Shown in pieces: positions 1 through 5,350 of a stretch of 5,880 bases of DNA. The translations under genes and the position numbers were made by a program. The stretch's first letter is position 1, and every line of letters begins with the position of its first letter. The stretch is from Caldilineaceae bacterium (GTDB taxonomy: Bacteria; Chloroflexota; Anaerolineae; Caldilineales; Caldilineaceae): contig JAPPKT010000599.1 of the NCBI GenBank assembly GCA_028819675.1, positions 1 through 5,880 of the forward strand, written 5' to 3'. Under the pieces are notes generated by a model. That model worked only from the letters and a program-made list of their open reading frames with translations, did no database searches and was not told where the DNA came from.

Positions 1-1532
1 GCGCGGATGGTGTAGTAGTAGGTCGTCCCGGCGGTAACGGTCGTGTGCGTGTAGGCGGTGCCGGTCAGGTTGGCTCCTCCTATTGGTTGCCAGGCGGGTA
101 GCGGATCCCACCACACCATCAGCTCGTAGCGCACCGCGCCCTGCACCGCGCCCCAACGCAGCGCGACGCCGCCCTCTGCCGCCGCCGCGGTCAGCGCCGG
201 TGTCGAGAACCCGGCTGCAGTTGCGGTCGGCGCCGGTGTAACCGTTGACGTCCCGCCAGCCGGCCCCTCTTGCGATGCGGTCACGGATGGATACCGGTTC
301 GTCTCCGCACCCAGCCAGCCGCTTGTCTCGCCGTCCGCGTTCACGGCGCGGATGGTGTAGTAGTAGGTCGTCCCGGCGGTAACGTTCGTGTGCGTGTAGG
401 AGATGCCGGTCAGATTGGCACCCCCTATCGGCTGCCAGCCTGTGCCGGCGTCCCACCACACCATCAGTTCGTAGCGCGCCGCGCCCGACACCTCTGTCCA
501 ACGCAGCTCGACCGCGTCTGCGCCCGCCTGCGCGGTCAGTTGTGGAACAGAGGGCGCGGATGCCGCCGGTGTAGGTGTCGAAAGCCTGGCTGCAGTTGCG
601 GTCGGCGCCGGTGTAACCGTTGACGTCCCGCCAGCCGGTACCTCTTGCGATGCGGTCACGGACGGATACCGGTTCGTCTCCGCACCCAGCCAGCCGCTTG
701 TCTCGCCGTCCGCGTTCACGGCGCGGATGGTGTAGTAGTAGGTCGTCCCGGCGGTAACGTTCGTGTGCGTGTAGGAGATGCCGGTCAGATTGGCACCCCC
801 TATCGGCTGCCAGCCTGTGCCGGCGTCCCACCACACCATCAGTTCGTAGCGCGCCGCGCCCGACACCTCTGTCCAACGCAACTCGACCGCGTCTGCGCCC
901 GCCTGCGCGGTCAGCTGTGGAACAGAGGGTGCGGATGCCGCCGGTGTTGGTGTCGGCGTTGCCGTCTCAACAGGGACAACGGTGCCGGTGGGCGTGACGG
1001 TTTCGGTGGGCGTCACGGTCGGTGTTGCCGTTGGCGTCCAAGTCGGTTGTCCGGGCCTGCGCGTCGGGATTCTGGTGCTGGTTTCGGTATGGGTTGGTGT
1101 CGGCGTTATGGTTGGTGTGACTGTCGGTGTCTCAGTCGGCGTCGGTGTCTCAGTCGGCGTCGCTGTCGGTTCCGTCGGCGTCGCTGTCGGTACTGGCGTC
1201 GAAGTGTGATCACGAATGCGCGGCCTCAACTGAGCCAAGTGTACATTGCGATGATAGTTGCATATATGCTGGCCACTTGCATTGCCGCCGTCGGGATGAG
1301 GCCCGGCTTTCCATGGACCATGCGTGGTAGTTCTCTCCGGATCCTCGTCCCTAAAGGTAACGGTATATCCATACCCATCCGTCTCGTCACCTGCGCACGG
1401 ACTGAAATAAATATGGCTCGCCATCACAACCGGCGCATCACGCGTCAGCATCGTCATAGCCATCGCGATGATCATGCAGATCGCGACCACTATGGTCCTG
1501 TTCATCCTGCCTTCCCTCATTCTAGAGAGCAT
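1..1532 (-). CDS. Exported protein with Thr-Pro linker and tandem FN3 modules (3' end beyond window)
   Basis: The frame is open from ATG 1532 to the window edge (510 codons, C-terminus missing). Residues 1-38 form a signal peptide: arginines at 4, 6, 9 and 12, then a hydrophobic core ([13 protein letters not shown]), with likely cleavage near VVMA/SH. Residues 39-110 are a small unrecognised domain with two cysteines (46, 91). Residues 111-197 are a Thr-Pro linker. FN3 modules follow at about 203-290, 328-415 and 447-510 (cut by the edge), each with the core pattern YELMVWWD...[22 protein letters not shown]3 modules are usually spacers or binding domains in surface proteins and secreted enzymes; any catalytic domain would lie outside the window. 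ATG 1532 was chosen because AAGGAGGG sits 5 nt upstream; in-frame ATGs at 1520 and 1505 are weaker alternatives. Specific function unknown. Confidence 0.85.
   Translation of the reverse strand, partial: MLSRMREGRMNRTIVVAICMIIAMAMTMLTRDAPVVMASHIYFSPCAGDETDGYGYTVTFRDEDPERTTTHGPWKAGPHPDGGNASGQHICNYHRNVHLAQLRPRIRDHTSTPVPTATPTEPTATPTETPTPTETPTVTPTITPTPTHTETSTRIPTRRPGQPTWTPTATPTVTPTETVTPTGTVVPVETATPTPTPAASAPSVPQLTAQAGADAVELRWTEVSGAARYELMVWWDAGTGWQPIGGANLTGISYTHTNVTAGTTYYYTIRAVNADGETSGWLGAETNRYPSVTASQEVPAGGTSTVTPAPTATAARLSTPTPAASAPSVPQLTAQAGADAVELRWTEVSGAARYELMVWWDAGTGWQPIGGANLTGISYTHTNVTAGTTYYYTIRAVNADGETSGWLGAETNRYPSVTASQEGPAGGTSTVTPAPTATAAGFSTPALTAAAAEGGVALRWGAVQGAVRYELMVWWDPLPAWQPIGGANLTGTAYTHTTVTAGTTYYYTIR
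212..953 (-). repeat. Tandem near-identical FN3-encoding repeat, about 375 bp x 2
   Basis: Bases 212-589 and 590-953 are two copies of a roughly 375-bp module (125 residues: one FN3 domain plus its Thr/Pro/Ala linker). In the part compared by eye (346-575 against 721-950) I found only about four substitutions, and about three in 212-345 against 590-720. A third, more diverged module lies at 1-211 and is 33 bp shorter in its linker. The period is a multiple of three, so gain or loss of a unit keeps the frame. The near-identity indicates recent duplication or gene conversion. Confidence 0.9.
942..1202 (-). repeat. Low-complexity Thr-Pro linker coding region
   Basis: It encodes residues 111-197 of the FN3 protein, dominated by TPT, ATPT and TETPT units, with one less regular patch ([12 protein letters not shown]). 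Such linkers are extended, often glycosylated spacers that separate the membrane-proximal or N-terminal part of exported proteins from folded modules. The reverse complement produces a valine/glycine-rich plus-strand frame that is an artefact. Confidence 0.85.
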
Positions 1533-1537
1533 TTTCT

Positions 1538-1545
1538 CCCTCCTT
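1538..1545 (-). promoter_or_regulatory. Ribosome binding site deciding the start of the FN3 protein
   Basis: The minus strand reads AAGGAGGG, ending 5 nt before ATG 1532. It is the best Shine-Dalgarno match among the three in-frame ATGs (1532, 1520, 1505). The start at 1505 has only a looser AGGGAAGG-type match. Confidence 0.7.
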
Positions 1546-1601
1546 CTTCGCCACTGCAGAAGCACAGCGTCGACATAGCACTAATACGCATCGTTCCCAG
1601 A

Positions 1602-1823
1602 TCAATCGGTTTCGTTGTTCTGGCAGGGGCAATCCGGAAGCGGGTCGGGATCGGTAAAGACGACGACATCCCTGATCACCTGTCCGCCCCTGGTCGTCAG
1701 CCAGCGCCGCCGCCTTGCTCCACACCGGCAGTGTTCGATACGTTCTGTCATTCCGCCCTCATATTCATCGGAACGGTGCAGGACCCATTCATGCGTTGCC
1801 ATCGTTCGTTGTGAAAAGGTCAT
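1602..1823 (-). CDS. Possible small Cys-rich (zinc-ribbon-like) protein
   Basis: This is a 73-codon frame starting MTFSQRTMATHEW; an internal ATG at 1802 gives 66 residues beginning MATHEWVLHRSDEYEGG. It contains HCRCGARRRRW in the middle and DCPC near the C-terminus (ends NNETD), so two CxC pairs about 32 residues apart could bind a metal. This is inferred from spacing, not from a recognised family. The frame continues open upstream to 2159, but the extra residues look unconstrained (Arg/Pro/Ala/Ser-rich), so I prefer a short product. Ribosome-site support is weak: only GGA about 9 nt before 1823 and nothing before 1802. The stop lies 69 nt before the FN3 gene on the same strand, so the two could be co-transcribed. 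It may equally be a chance frame. Confidence 0.45.
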   Translation of the reverse strand: MTFSQRTMATHEWVLHRSDEYEGGMTERIEHCRCGARRRRWLTTRGGQVIRDVVVFTDPDPLPDCPCQNNETD

Positions 1824-1851
1824 TGGATTTTTCCGTGTGAGCGATGGGGCC

Positions 1852-1893
1852 GCCCGCCGCGGGCCGGAGGAGGCCTGGCGCCGGACGGCGGGC
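1852..1893. other. GC-rich inverted repeat upstream of the small gene
   Basis: GCCCGCCG (1852-1859) is the exact reverse complement of CGGCGGGC (1886-1893), with a GC-rich 26-nt interior that could itself pair (GGCC...GGCC). It lies about 30 nt upstream of the candidate start at 1823, within any leader transcribed on the minus strand. No T-run follows on either strand, so it does not look like an intrinsic terminator. Its role is unknown. Confidence 0.4.
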
Positions 1894-2114
1894 AGTTGAA
1901 TCGCAGCGCCGGGCGAAGTTTTGGTTATTTTCAACTCCACGCGCATCCCCGGAACGAGGCGTCGCGGGACTGCCGACATACGGCAGCGGGACACAACCGG
2001 CCTTGCGGTCAGTGCACGGCGCGTTCCCTGCCTCGGGGCGCTCTTTTCTGCCGGCGCCGTCGAGAATCCAGTCTCCATGCGCGTCCGGGTGGACAGTCTG
2101 CGCCGCCCTGATTT

Positions 2115-2170
2115 TTGCAAAGCAGGATTTGATGCAAGTATACAGCATTTGTGTGTCATTAGTATGACAA
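2115..2170 (-). promoter_or_regulatory. AT-rich promoter-like patch with a palindrome
   Basis: On the minus strand a TATACT hexamer (2142-2137) resembles a -10 box. A perfect inverted repeat TGTCAT-TAGT-ATGACA (2154-2169) lies where the -35 box would be, but no consensus -35 occurs at 17 nt. On the plus strand TTGCAA (2115-2120) and TATACA (2139-2144) are 18 nt apart, a weak sigma-70-like pair. The patch is conspicuously AT-rich against GC-rich flanks. I infer a control region for the minus-strand genes to its left, with the palindrome as a possible regulator site. Confidence 0.35.
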
Positions 2171-2241
2171 TGTTGCATTTTTATGTGTTAATTTTGTGCC
2201 AATATTGCGACAGGCGGGTTTCAGGCGAGGAAAGAGCGGCA

Positions 2242-2265
2242 GGGGGCAGGGATTAGGGGCCAGGG
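2242..2265 (+). other. G-quadruplex-type motif (four G-runs)
   Basis: The plus strand has runs of 5, 3, 4 and 3 guanines separated by loops of 2, 4 and 3 nt, meeting the usual G3+N1-7 pattern for an intramolecular quadruplex. It is in the non-coding spacer. On the minus strand it would appear as C-runs in RNA, so any effect would be at DNA level or in a plus-strand transcript. Confidence 0.5.
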
Positions 2266-2363
2266 TCGAGACAGGATGAATCCCCGCGGGAGGAGCAGGG
2301 GCGCCTGTAAGGGACACGCTGCCGGCGGCGGCGTTCTGGCGACTTTAGTGAACTGCCGAGTAC

Positions 2364-2529
2364 GCGGAGAACGTCTAACTGCTTTGGATCCGCGAAGGGG
2401 CGCGAAGGGACACTAAGAACATCTTTTTGTCCGCGGAGAGCATCTAACTTCTTTTGATCCACGGAGGGACACGGAGAGACACGGAGAAGGGCTTAACTTC
2501 CTTTGGTCCGCGAAGGGGCGTGAAGGAAG
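2364..2529. repeat. Degenerate intergenic repeat cluster
   Basis: Three related units occur, each a GCGGAGA- or CGGAGAA-like start, a CTAACT or TTAACT core, a CTTTTGATCC-like segment and a CCGCGAAGGGGCG-like or CACGGAGGGA-like tail: roughly 2364-2412, 2432-2477 and 2481-2529. Within the second, GACACGGAGA is perfectly tandem (2468-2477, 2478-2487). The units give a frame on the minus strand (2462-2253) in which similar short peptides recur, but this reflects the DNA repeat, not a gene. It resembles dispersed non-coding repeats; whether it recurs elsewhere in this genome cannot be seen here. Confidence 0.55.
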
Positions 2530-2543
2530 TTGAGTTTGGACGC

Positions 2544-2573
2544 CATTGCCGGCCAGGAAGGGCGCCGGCAATG
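2544..2573. other. Stem-loop beyond the comM stop codon
   Basis: CATTGCCGGC (2544-2553) pairs perfectly with GCCGGCAATG (2564-2573) across a 10-nt loop. It lies 74 nt downstream of the comM stop on the minus strand. No T-run follows in that direction, so it is not a classic intrinsic terminator, but it could stabilise the 3' end of the message or be part of the repeat-rich spacer. Confidence 0.45.
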
Positions 2574-2646
2574 CGAGGAGAAGGAGAGGAGGCGCGGGAG
2601 AGGGTGTCGGGAATGGACCGAGGTTGAGGGGGAGAGCGGGCCCGGT

Positions 2647-4173
2647 TCAGGTTATCGGTCGCGGTCGATATTGCAGGGCCTCGGCGAGGTGGGGGGTATC
2701 GATTTCATCCTGGTCGACGAGGTCGGCGATGGTGCGGGCGAGTTTGAGGATGCGGTGGTAGGCGCGGGCGCTGAGGTCCATCTGGCGGACGGCGGCCTGC
2801 ATCAGGTTTTTGCCGTTCTCATTGAGCTGGCAGTAGCGCTGGACCTCGGCGGGACCCATGTCGCCGTTGACGACGATATGGGCTTTGTCCTGCCGGGCGA
2901 AGCGGTCCTGTTGCCGGGCGCGTGCCTGTTCGACGCGGCGGCGGACGTGGGCGGAGGGCTCACCGGTGTCGAGGCCTGAAAGCTTCTGGAAGGGGACGCG
3001 GGCTACGTCTACGTGGAGGTCGATGCGGTCGAGGAGCGGGCCGCTGATGCGGTTCTGGTAGCGCTGGACGGTTGACATGGAGCAGGAGCAGGGTTTGCGG
3101 TCGTCGCCGTAGAAGCCGCAGGGGCAGGGGTTCATGGCGGCAACGAACATGAAGTTGGCGGGGAAGGAGAGGGTGCCGGAGGCGCGGCTGATGGTTACGA
3201 TTTTGTCTTCGAGGGGCTGGCGGAGGCTTTCGAGATTCTTGGAGCCGAACTCGGGCAGCTCATCGAGGAAGAGGACGCCGCGGTGGGCGAGGCTGATCTC
3301 TCCGGGGCGGGGCATGGTTCCTCCGCCGACGAGGCCGGCATGGCTGATGGTGTGATGCGGGGCGCGGAAGGGGCGGGCGCGGATGAGGGGGCCGGCGCCG
3401 TCGAGTTCGCCGGCGACGGAATAGATGCGTGTGATCTCAAGAGACTCGGAGAGGGTGGCTACGGGCAGGACCGAGGGCAGGGCGCGGGCCATGAGGGTTT
3501 TGCCGCTGCCGGGCGGCCCTACCATGCGCACGTTGTGGCTGCCGGCGCAGGCGATTTCCAAGGCGCGCTTGGCGTGCTCCTGGCCGCGAACGTCCTGGAA
3601 GTCGACAGTGTAGACGATCTCTTCACCGGGGTCGAAGGTGGTCGCGTTCTGGGGCGAAATTTCTTGCCGGCCAGAGAGATGGGCCACGATGTCGGTGAGA
3701 TGCGCGACGGGGAAGACGTCGACGCCCTCGACGAGGGCGGCTTCGGAGGCGTTGGGCTGGGGAATGAAGAGGCGCCGGTAACCGGCCTTTTGGGCCATGG
3801 CGGCCATAGACAGGGCGCCGTTTACGGGGCGGACAGAGCCGTCCAGCCCCAGCTCGCCGACGATGAGCGCGTCGTCGAGCTCGGCGAGGACCTGGCGGGT
3901 GGCGGCCATGATGCCGAGGGCGATGGGCAGGTCGTATGCGGGGCCATCTTTGCGGAGGTCGGCGGGGGCAAGGTTAACTGTGAGGCGGTGATGGGGGAAG
4001 TGGAATCCGCTATTGGCGATTGCGGAGCGAACGCGTTCGCCGCTTTCGCGTACTGCGGCGCTGGGCAGGCCGACGACGGTCAGCCGCTCGAGCCCGTTGG
4101 TGATATCGACTTCGACTTCGATCTGTTCGGCATCCAGACCTACAATGGCACAGCTGCGCACTTTGGCGAGCAT
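2647..4173 (-). CDS. comM: YifB/ComM-family Mg-chelatase-like AAA+ ATPase
   Basis: This is a complete 508-residue protein, the normal length for the family. The N-terminal ChlI/Lon-protease-like fold spans about 20-140 ([19 protein letters not shown], then [11 protein letters not shown]). The AAA+ core spans about 190-395: Walker A GPPGSGKT (219-226), Walker [10 protein letters not shown] (301-309), MNPCPCG (347-353) and the arginine-containing [13 protein letters not shown] (378-390). Cysteines 350, 352, 362 and 364 form the family's CxC...CxC cluster. The C-terminal Mg-chelatase domain covers about 404-500, with [18 protein letters not shown] (468-485). In gamma-proteobacteria ComM is a hexameric helicase that drives branch migration during natural transformation; in this organism the role is inferred by family only. 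The start is supported by GGAGG 5 nt upstream. It is a solitary gene, with no dprA or other competence partner in the window, and all key residues are present. Confidence 0.97.
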   Translation of the reverse strand: MLAKVRSCAIVGLDAEQIEVEVDITNGLERLTVVGLPSAAVRESGERVRSAIANSGFHFPHHRLTVNLAPADLRKDGPAYDLPIALGIMAATRQVLAELDDALIVGELGLDGSVRPVNGALSMAAMAQKAGYRRLFIPQPNASEAALVEGVDVFPVAHLTDIVAHLSGRQEISPQNATTFDPGEEIVYTVDFQDVRGQEHAKRALEIACAGSHNVRMVGPPGSGKTLMARALPSVLPVATLSESLEITRIYSVAGELDGAGPLIRARPFRAPHHTISHAGLVGGGTMPRPGEISLAHRGVLFLDELPEFGSKNLESLRQPLEDKIVTISRASGTLSFPANFMFVAAMNPCPCGFYGDDRKPCSCSMSTVQRYQNRISGPLLDRIDLHVDVARVPFQKLSGLDTGEPSAHVRRRVEQARARQQDRFARQDKAHIVVNGDMGPAEVQRYCQLNENGKNLMQAAVRQMDLSARAYHRILKLARTIADLVDQDEIDTPHLAEALQYRPRPIT

Positions 4174-4178
4174 TGGGA

Positions 4179-4183
4179 CCTCC
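4179..4183 (-). promoter_or_regulatory. Ribosome binding site of comM
   Basis: GGAGG on the minus strand, 5 nt before ATG 4173, supports this start and an N-terminus [12 protein letters not shown] typical of the family. The site lies between the end of the transposase remnant and the gene, so the native comM leader has only about 25 nt before transposase-derived sequence begins. Confidence 0.75.
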
Positions 4184-4199
4184 GTTGGGGGATAGCGAG

Positions 4200-4385
4200 G
4201 TGACAGCAGATGCGCCGGTTGTGGCAGACAGGCAACGGGGTTGAATCAATGAATGCGACCCCTGTTCCCTGGCCAAAGCGCACGCGCAGATAGAGACACA
4301 TGGCTGGCAGAGCGGATGGAATCAACTCCATAAAGCGCGTATAACTGACCAGAGCAGGGAAATCACTGCGCAGATGCCCACACAC
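4200..4385 (-). pseudogene. Truncated IS982-type transposase fragment
   Basis: The minus strand encodes [18 protein letters not shown], then [19 protein letters not shown], then VCHNRRI. I recognise this from memory as the central part of IS982-family transposases: a conserved LVSYxRF...EL stretch and the FIDSTPLxVCHNRRI segment holding the first catalytic aspartate. The family is usually around 270-300 residues; only about 60 are left here, and the later acidic residues are absent. Homology appears to begin right after the stop codon of the upstream gene (4389) and to fade after NRRI at 4209, or at the histidine codon near 4200. The frame then runs into the comM start out of register. There is no plausible start codon, only a GTG at 4385. 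It is a dead remnant, probably left by insertion followed by deletion. Family assignment should be checked by search. Confidence 0.8.
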
Positions 4386-4388
4386 GTT

Positions 4389-5093
4389 TCATTTAGATGC
4401 GCCTTGTCGCATAAGTATTATGATGTCTCCTCCGGACCAGCTATCTGGGACAAACCAGATTCGGGAAAGTAGGTAAGAACACGTCGAATAGTACTCTACT
4501 CCCCAGATACTTCCTGTTCTTCCATCCGAGTGAATGTAAAACGGATTTAGTTCGTACACGACAGAGACTATATCTCCATCTGTCCACACTGAGATTATAT
4601 CGGGGAAGCTTGGAGCTCTGGCATTGGGAAACAAGGTTCTATACTTAGTGAGAGTATCTCCCTGGATGGTGTGCTCTTGAGCCATTAGACACCATTCTGC
4701 ATCCGGAGTAGAAGCAGGCGTGGGAGTAGAAGCAGGCGTGGAGGCAGGAGGAGGACTTTGAACCCCACAACTTCCATCGGGGACTTCATACCACTTAGTG
4801 TAACTAGACTCTTCCCAGTTACTGTTATCCTCGGTTAGTACTGAGACCGACCTAAACTGTACCCACCCCCCTCCGGGGACGCAAACGTCTACACTGTTAT
4901 TATTACTGACTAAGGCGGCTTTGTGGTAGTAAATCCAGTTACGAACAGATCCGTCTAAGGGAGTCATGGAGACCCTGAAAGAGTTTCCATTTTGGGTTAC
5001 AGACGGAGGAGACAAGGAGGCTAGGAGGGTTCCCGTAAGAACGAGGAAGGCTAGCACTGCCAGGATGGGAGAGATTTTCTTGAGATGATGCAT
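4389..5093 (-). CDS. Exported two-domain protein of unknown function, low GC
   Basis: This is a 234-residue protein. Residues 1-26 form a signal peptide (MHHLKK, then ILAVLAFLVLTGTLLA). Domain one (about 30-110) looks beta-rich, with cysteines 71 and 109. A Ser/Pro/Thr linker (111-131, PASTPTPASTP) leads to domain two (about 132-234) with cysteines 135 and 205 and many aromatic residues (YYSTCSYLLSRIWFVPDSW). I recognise no family. Start 5093 is chosen for AAAGGAG 5 nt upstream; the frame is open to an ATG at 5210, but that would bury the signal peptide. Base composition is much lower in GC than its neighbours: bases 4441-4500 hold 26 G/C of 60, whereas comM is clearly GC-rich. This suggests horizontal origin. 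The transposase fragment follows directly after its TGA stop. It may act at the cell surface; no enzymatic motif is visible. Confidence 0.85.
   Translation of the reverse strand: MHHLKKISPILAVLAFLVLTGTLLASLSPPSVTQNGNSFRVSMTPLDGSVRNWIYYHKAALVSNNNSVDVCVPGGGWVQFRSVSVLTEDNSNWEESSYTKWYEVPDGSCGVQSPPPASTPASTPTPASTPDAEWCLMAQEHTIQGDTLTKYRTLFPNARAPSFPDIISVWTDGDIVSVVYELNPFYIHSDGRTGSIWGVEYYSTCSYLLSRIWFVPDSWSGGDIIILMRQGASK
4706..4741 (-). repeat. 18-bp perfect tandem duplication in the linker
   Basis: Two exact copies of an 18-bp unit (4706-4723, 4724-4741), followed by a partial third, encode the PASTPTPASTP linker of the low-GC exported protein. The length is a multiple of three, so the frame is kept. 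It is another in-frame Thr/Pro linker expansion, on a smaller scale than in the neighbouring genes. Confidence 0.85.
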
Positions 5094-5098
5094 GATAT

Positions 5099-5105
5099 CT
5101 CCTTT
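5099..5105 (-). promoter_or_regulatory. Ribosome binding site of the low-GC exported protein
   Basis: AAAGGAG on the minus strand lies 5 nt before ATG 5093. It fixes the start at the signal peptide and excludes the longer frame from 5210. Confidence 0.8.
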
Positions 5106-5116
5106 AAACTGAGTGA

Positions 5117-5140
5117 GGACTCCCTCAAATGAAGGAGTCC
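5117..5140 (-). promoter_or_regulatory. Leader hairpin upstream of the low-GC gene
   Basis: GGACTCC (5117-5123) pairs with GGAGTCC (5134-5140); after one mismatch three further pairs (TCA/TGA) close a 2-nt loop. The stem ends 11 nt before the Shine-Dalgarno site in the direction of transcription. No T-run follows, so it is unlikely to be an intrinsic terminator for the upstream gene. Possible roles are mRNA stabilisation or translation control. Confidence 0.45.
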
Positions 5141-5350
5141 CAAGGTCAGTGTTCTTGAAATCAAGACGGCTTCTCCTTTCAGGAATCACTACGGATTGAC
5201 TCTGCGCCAACAGTGGACAGATTGCGCCAGGTTTGTAACAGAGCCGGACGGGCCCGTCCAGATTCGCCTGCCTTCCGGTGCATCCCGATATATTGTGCGT
5301 AAAGTGGGGCGAGATATGCCGACGGACCGACCTGACTCGCTTCCCGGTGT

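Larger units (their letters stand above)
1824..2646. other. Gene-poor spacer of about 820 bp with structured and repeated elements
   Basis: I see no supported gene here. Several overlapping frames of 70-130 codons exist on both strands between about 1790 and 2260, but none has a credible ribosome site or recognisable protein. Bases 1850-2110 are GC-rich; 2110-2210 are AT-rich and promoter-like; 2240-2530 contain G-runs and degenerate repeats; 2544-2573 form a hairpin just past the comM stop. The spacer separates comM from the small gene and FN3 gene downstream, which therefore probably have their own promoter. Confidence 0.6.
5094..5350. other. Spacer between two exported-protein genes
   Basis: No gene is supported in these 257 bp. 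The right part (about 5200-5350) is GC-rich and includes a 14-bp perfect palindrome GGACGGGCCCGTCC (5246-5259) with no loop. The left part (5094-5195) matches the lower-GC style of the gene it precedes and holds a CTTGA-AA-TCAAG inverted repeat (5154-5165) and the leader hairpin. TGCGCCA occurs twice near 5200-5230. I see no convincing promoter hexamers or terminator T-run. Confidence 0.5.

Noticed and set aside
982..1209. Plus-strand Val/Gly-rich repeat protein
   Set aside because: It is the reverse complement of the Thr-Pro linker; the minus frame has a signal peptide, ribosome site and FN3 domains.
1522..1725. Minus-strand 67-residue frame overlapping the start of the FN3 gene
   Set aside because: It runs through the Shine-Dalgarno site of the FN3 gene and overlaps the better small frame; no recognisable features.
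270..1814. Long plus-strand frames (270-623, 645-1814) with identical first 90 or so residues
   Set aside because: They are antisense shadows of the FN3 repeats: Arg/Cys-rich, no ribosome site, and duplicated only because the minus-strand modules are duplicated.
1789..2178. Minus-strand 129-residue frame in the spacer
   Set aside because: It has moderately good codon positions but no ribosome site or recognisable protein, and it begins inside the AT-rich control region.
2253..2462. Minus-strand 69-residue frame with repeated LDVLR/LDALR peptides
   Set aside because: The peptide repeats come from the degenerate DNA repeat cluster; there is no ribosome site.
2364..2529. Possible CRISPR array
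   Set aside because: Units are few, diverged and without uniform spacers, and no cas gene is present.
3283..4203. Plus-strand 306-residue frame
   Set aside because: It is antisense to comM, whose domains and motifs are unambiguous; Gly/Asp-rich composition is typical of a GC-rich shadow.
5246..5259. Palindrome GGACGGGCCCGTCC as a terminator for the right-edge gene
   Set aside because: It has no loop and no following T-run, and lies about 90 nt beyond the stop; noted only as a spacer feature.
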